6,561 nt of DNA from assembly GCA_903864555.1 (NCBI GenBank), contig CAIPGJ010000348.1, positions 1-6,561 of the forward strand, in the 5' to 3' direction. How positions within the stretch are numbered: the first letter of the stretch is position 1; each line of letters starts with the position of its first letter. The stretch is from an uncultured Pseudomonadota bacterium (lineage in GTDB: Bacteria > Pseudomonadota > Gammaproteobacteria > Burkholderiales > SG8-39). The translations under genes were made by a program, and so were the position numbers. Positions 6,312 through 6,561 of this stretch are shown here, piece after piece. Below the pieces are notes generated by a model that saw only the letters and a list, made by a program, of their open reading frames with translations, was not told the DNA's origin and did no database searches.

Positions 6312-6431
6312 AGGGGTACCAGATGGATGTGGGTGGAGGGATTTCAAGGAGCAGGGGCCCCGGAGGCCACGTAAACGACAGCAATTCCGGACCGGGGAGC
6401 GTCCGCCTGAACGAGGAGGTAGTCCGAAAGA

Positions 6432-6444
6432 CATCCTGTCCTCC
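6432..6444 (-). promoter_or_regulatory. Ribosome binding site and alternative in-frame start upstream of cbpA
   Basis: On the - strand GGAGG (6444-6440) precedes ATG (6434-6432) by 5 nt. This ATG is in frame with cbpA with no stop between, and would add 41 residues rich in Arg, Pro, Gly and Cys. The usual start at 6311 has no comparable site. The CCTCC at about 6415-6419 (+ strand GGAGG) could pair with this ribosome binding site in the mRNA. Confidence 0.45.
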
Positions 6445-6455
6445 ATCAATACCAC

Positions 6456-6484
6456 TTGAATTCCAAGCCGACCACCCGTATTAT
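6456..6484 (+). promoter_or_regulatory. Promoter pointing off the right edge, overlapping CIRCE
   Basis: TTGAAT (6456-6461; 4 of 6 to TTGACA) and TATTAT (6479-6484; 5 of 6 to TATAAT) are 17 bp apart. The last base of the -10 box is the first base of the CIRCE element, so HrcA would sit over the transcription start. The bases CTTGAA (6455-6460) also match the -35 of heat-shock sigma-32 promoters, with a poorer -10 (CCCGTATTA). The gene served lies beyond the window; at least 50 nt of leader are visible. Confidence 0.55.
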
Positions 6485-6510
6485 TAGCACTCACTGAAGG
6501 CGAGTGCTAA
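6484..6510. promoter_or_regulatory. CIRCE operator (HrcA binding site), perfect match
   Basis: TTAGCACTC (6484-6492), a 9-bp spacer, and GAGTGCTAA (6502-6510) match the CIRCE consensus at all 18 conserved positions. HrcA binds this inverted repeat and represses heat-shock chaperone operons until GroEL is titrated by unfolded protein. It lies between cbpA (- strand) and whatever starts beyond 6561 on the + strand, so it may serve one or both. Confidence 0.95.
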
Positions 6511-6523
6511 TAGCCTCGGTCAG

Positions 6524-6552
6524 CTTATCTGCGCCATTCGGCGTTGAAGCAA
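6524..6552 (-). promoter_or_regulatory. Weak promoter candidate for cbpA-cbpM
   Basis: On the - strand TTGCTT (6552-6547; 3 of 6) and GATAAG (6529-6524; 4 of 6) are separated by 17 bp. Transcription would start just before CIRCE, which would then lie in the early transcribed region, a usual position for HrcA control. The match is weak and other placements are possible. Confidence 0.25.
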
Positions 6553-6561
6553 ACGTCAGTG

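Noticed and set aside
6323..6348. Sigma-32-like promoter close to cbpA (CTTGAA, 14 bp, ATCCAT on the - strand)
   Set aside because: The -35 is a good match, but transcription would start only about 4-6 nt before ATG 6311, leaving no room for a ribosome binding site. It would need leaderless translation.
5385..6374. Long + strand open frame opposite cbpA
   Set aside because: It is antisense to a clear J-domain gene, with no start signal or domain of its own.
1..6561. A new defence, toxin-antitoxin or biosynthetic system
   Set aside because: Every sizeable reading frame with protein-like character belongs to a known family or is a shadow. No phage, CRISPR, retron or RNA-gene signature was seen.

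Overview
The window looks like chromosomal DNA from a GC-rich proteobacterium, most likely a betaproteobacterium. This rests on three things: a urea ABC transporter (urtD-urtE), a cbpA-cbpM chaperone pair next to a perfect CIRCE operator, and a PBP4-type dacB, with clear Shine-Dalgarno sequences and GC-rich codon use throughout. The genus cannot be fixed from the sequence alone. I see no CRISPR array, tRNA, rRNA, toxin-antitoxin pair or defence system. The genes are known types, and the interest is in how they are arranged and rearranged.

Left part (1-1551, + strand): the 3' portion of urtD is followed by urtE. These are the two ATPases of the UrtABCDE urea importer. The junction is abnormal. 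The first 42 bp of urtE occur twice, 110 bp apart (749-790 and 859-900). The first copy keeps the strong ribosome binding site but is cut off and runs into a 38-codon ORF. That ORF holds a perfect 13-bp inverted repeat and ends 4 bp inside the intact urtE.

Middle (1551-2954): an IS630-family element of about 1155 bp has landed on the TA of the urtE stop codon. The insertion re-created that stop, and the transposase borrows the displaced TAG on the other side. The transposase is broken by one in-frame amber codon. Next comes a 246-bp stretch without a gene. It holds a 104-bp segment with imperfect inverted-repeat ends and internal hairpins, probably a MITE or a deleted-IS remnant. After it is a small membrane protein gene (2955-3392, +).

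Right part (3403-6561, mainly - strand): dacB (periplasmic D-Ala-D-Ala carboxypeptidase/endopeptidase, PBP4) converges on the membrane protein gene with a 10-bp gap. Upstream of dacB, also on the - strand, are cbpA (DnaJ-like co-chaperone) and cbpM (its modulator), which overlap by ATGA. About 170 bp upstream of cbpA lies a perfect CIRCE operator for the HrcA heat-shock repressor. It abuts a good + strand promoter pointing off the right edge, so a HrcA-controlled heat-shock gene (groES is the best guess) probably starts just outside the window, divergent from cbpA-cbpM.
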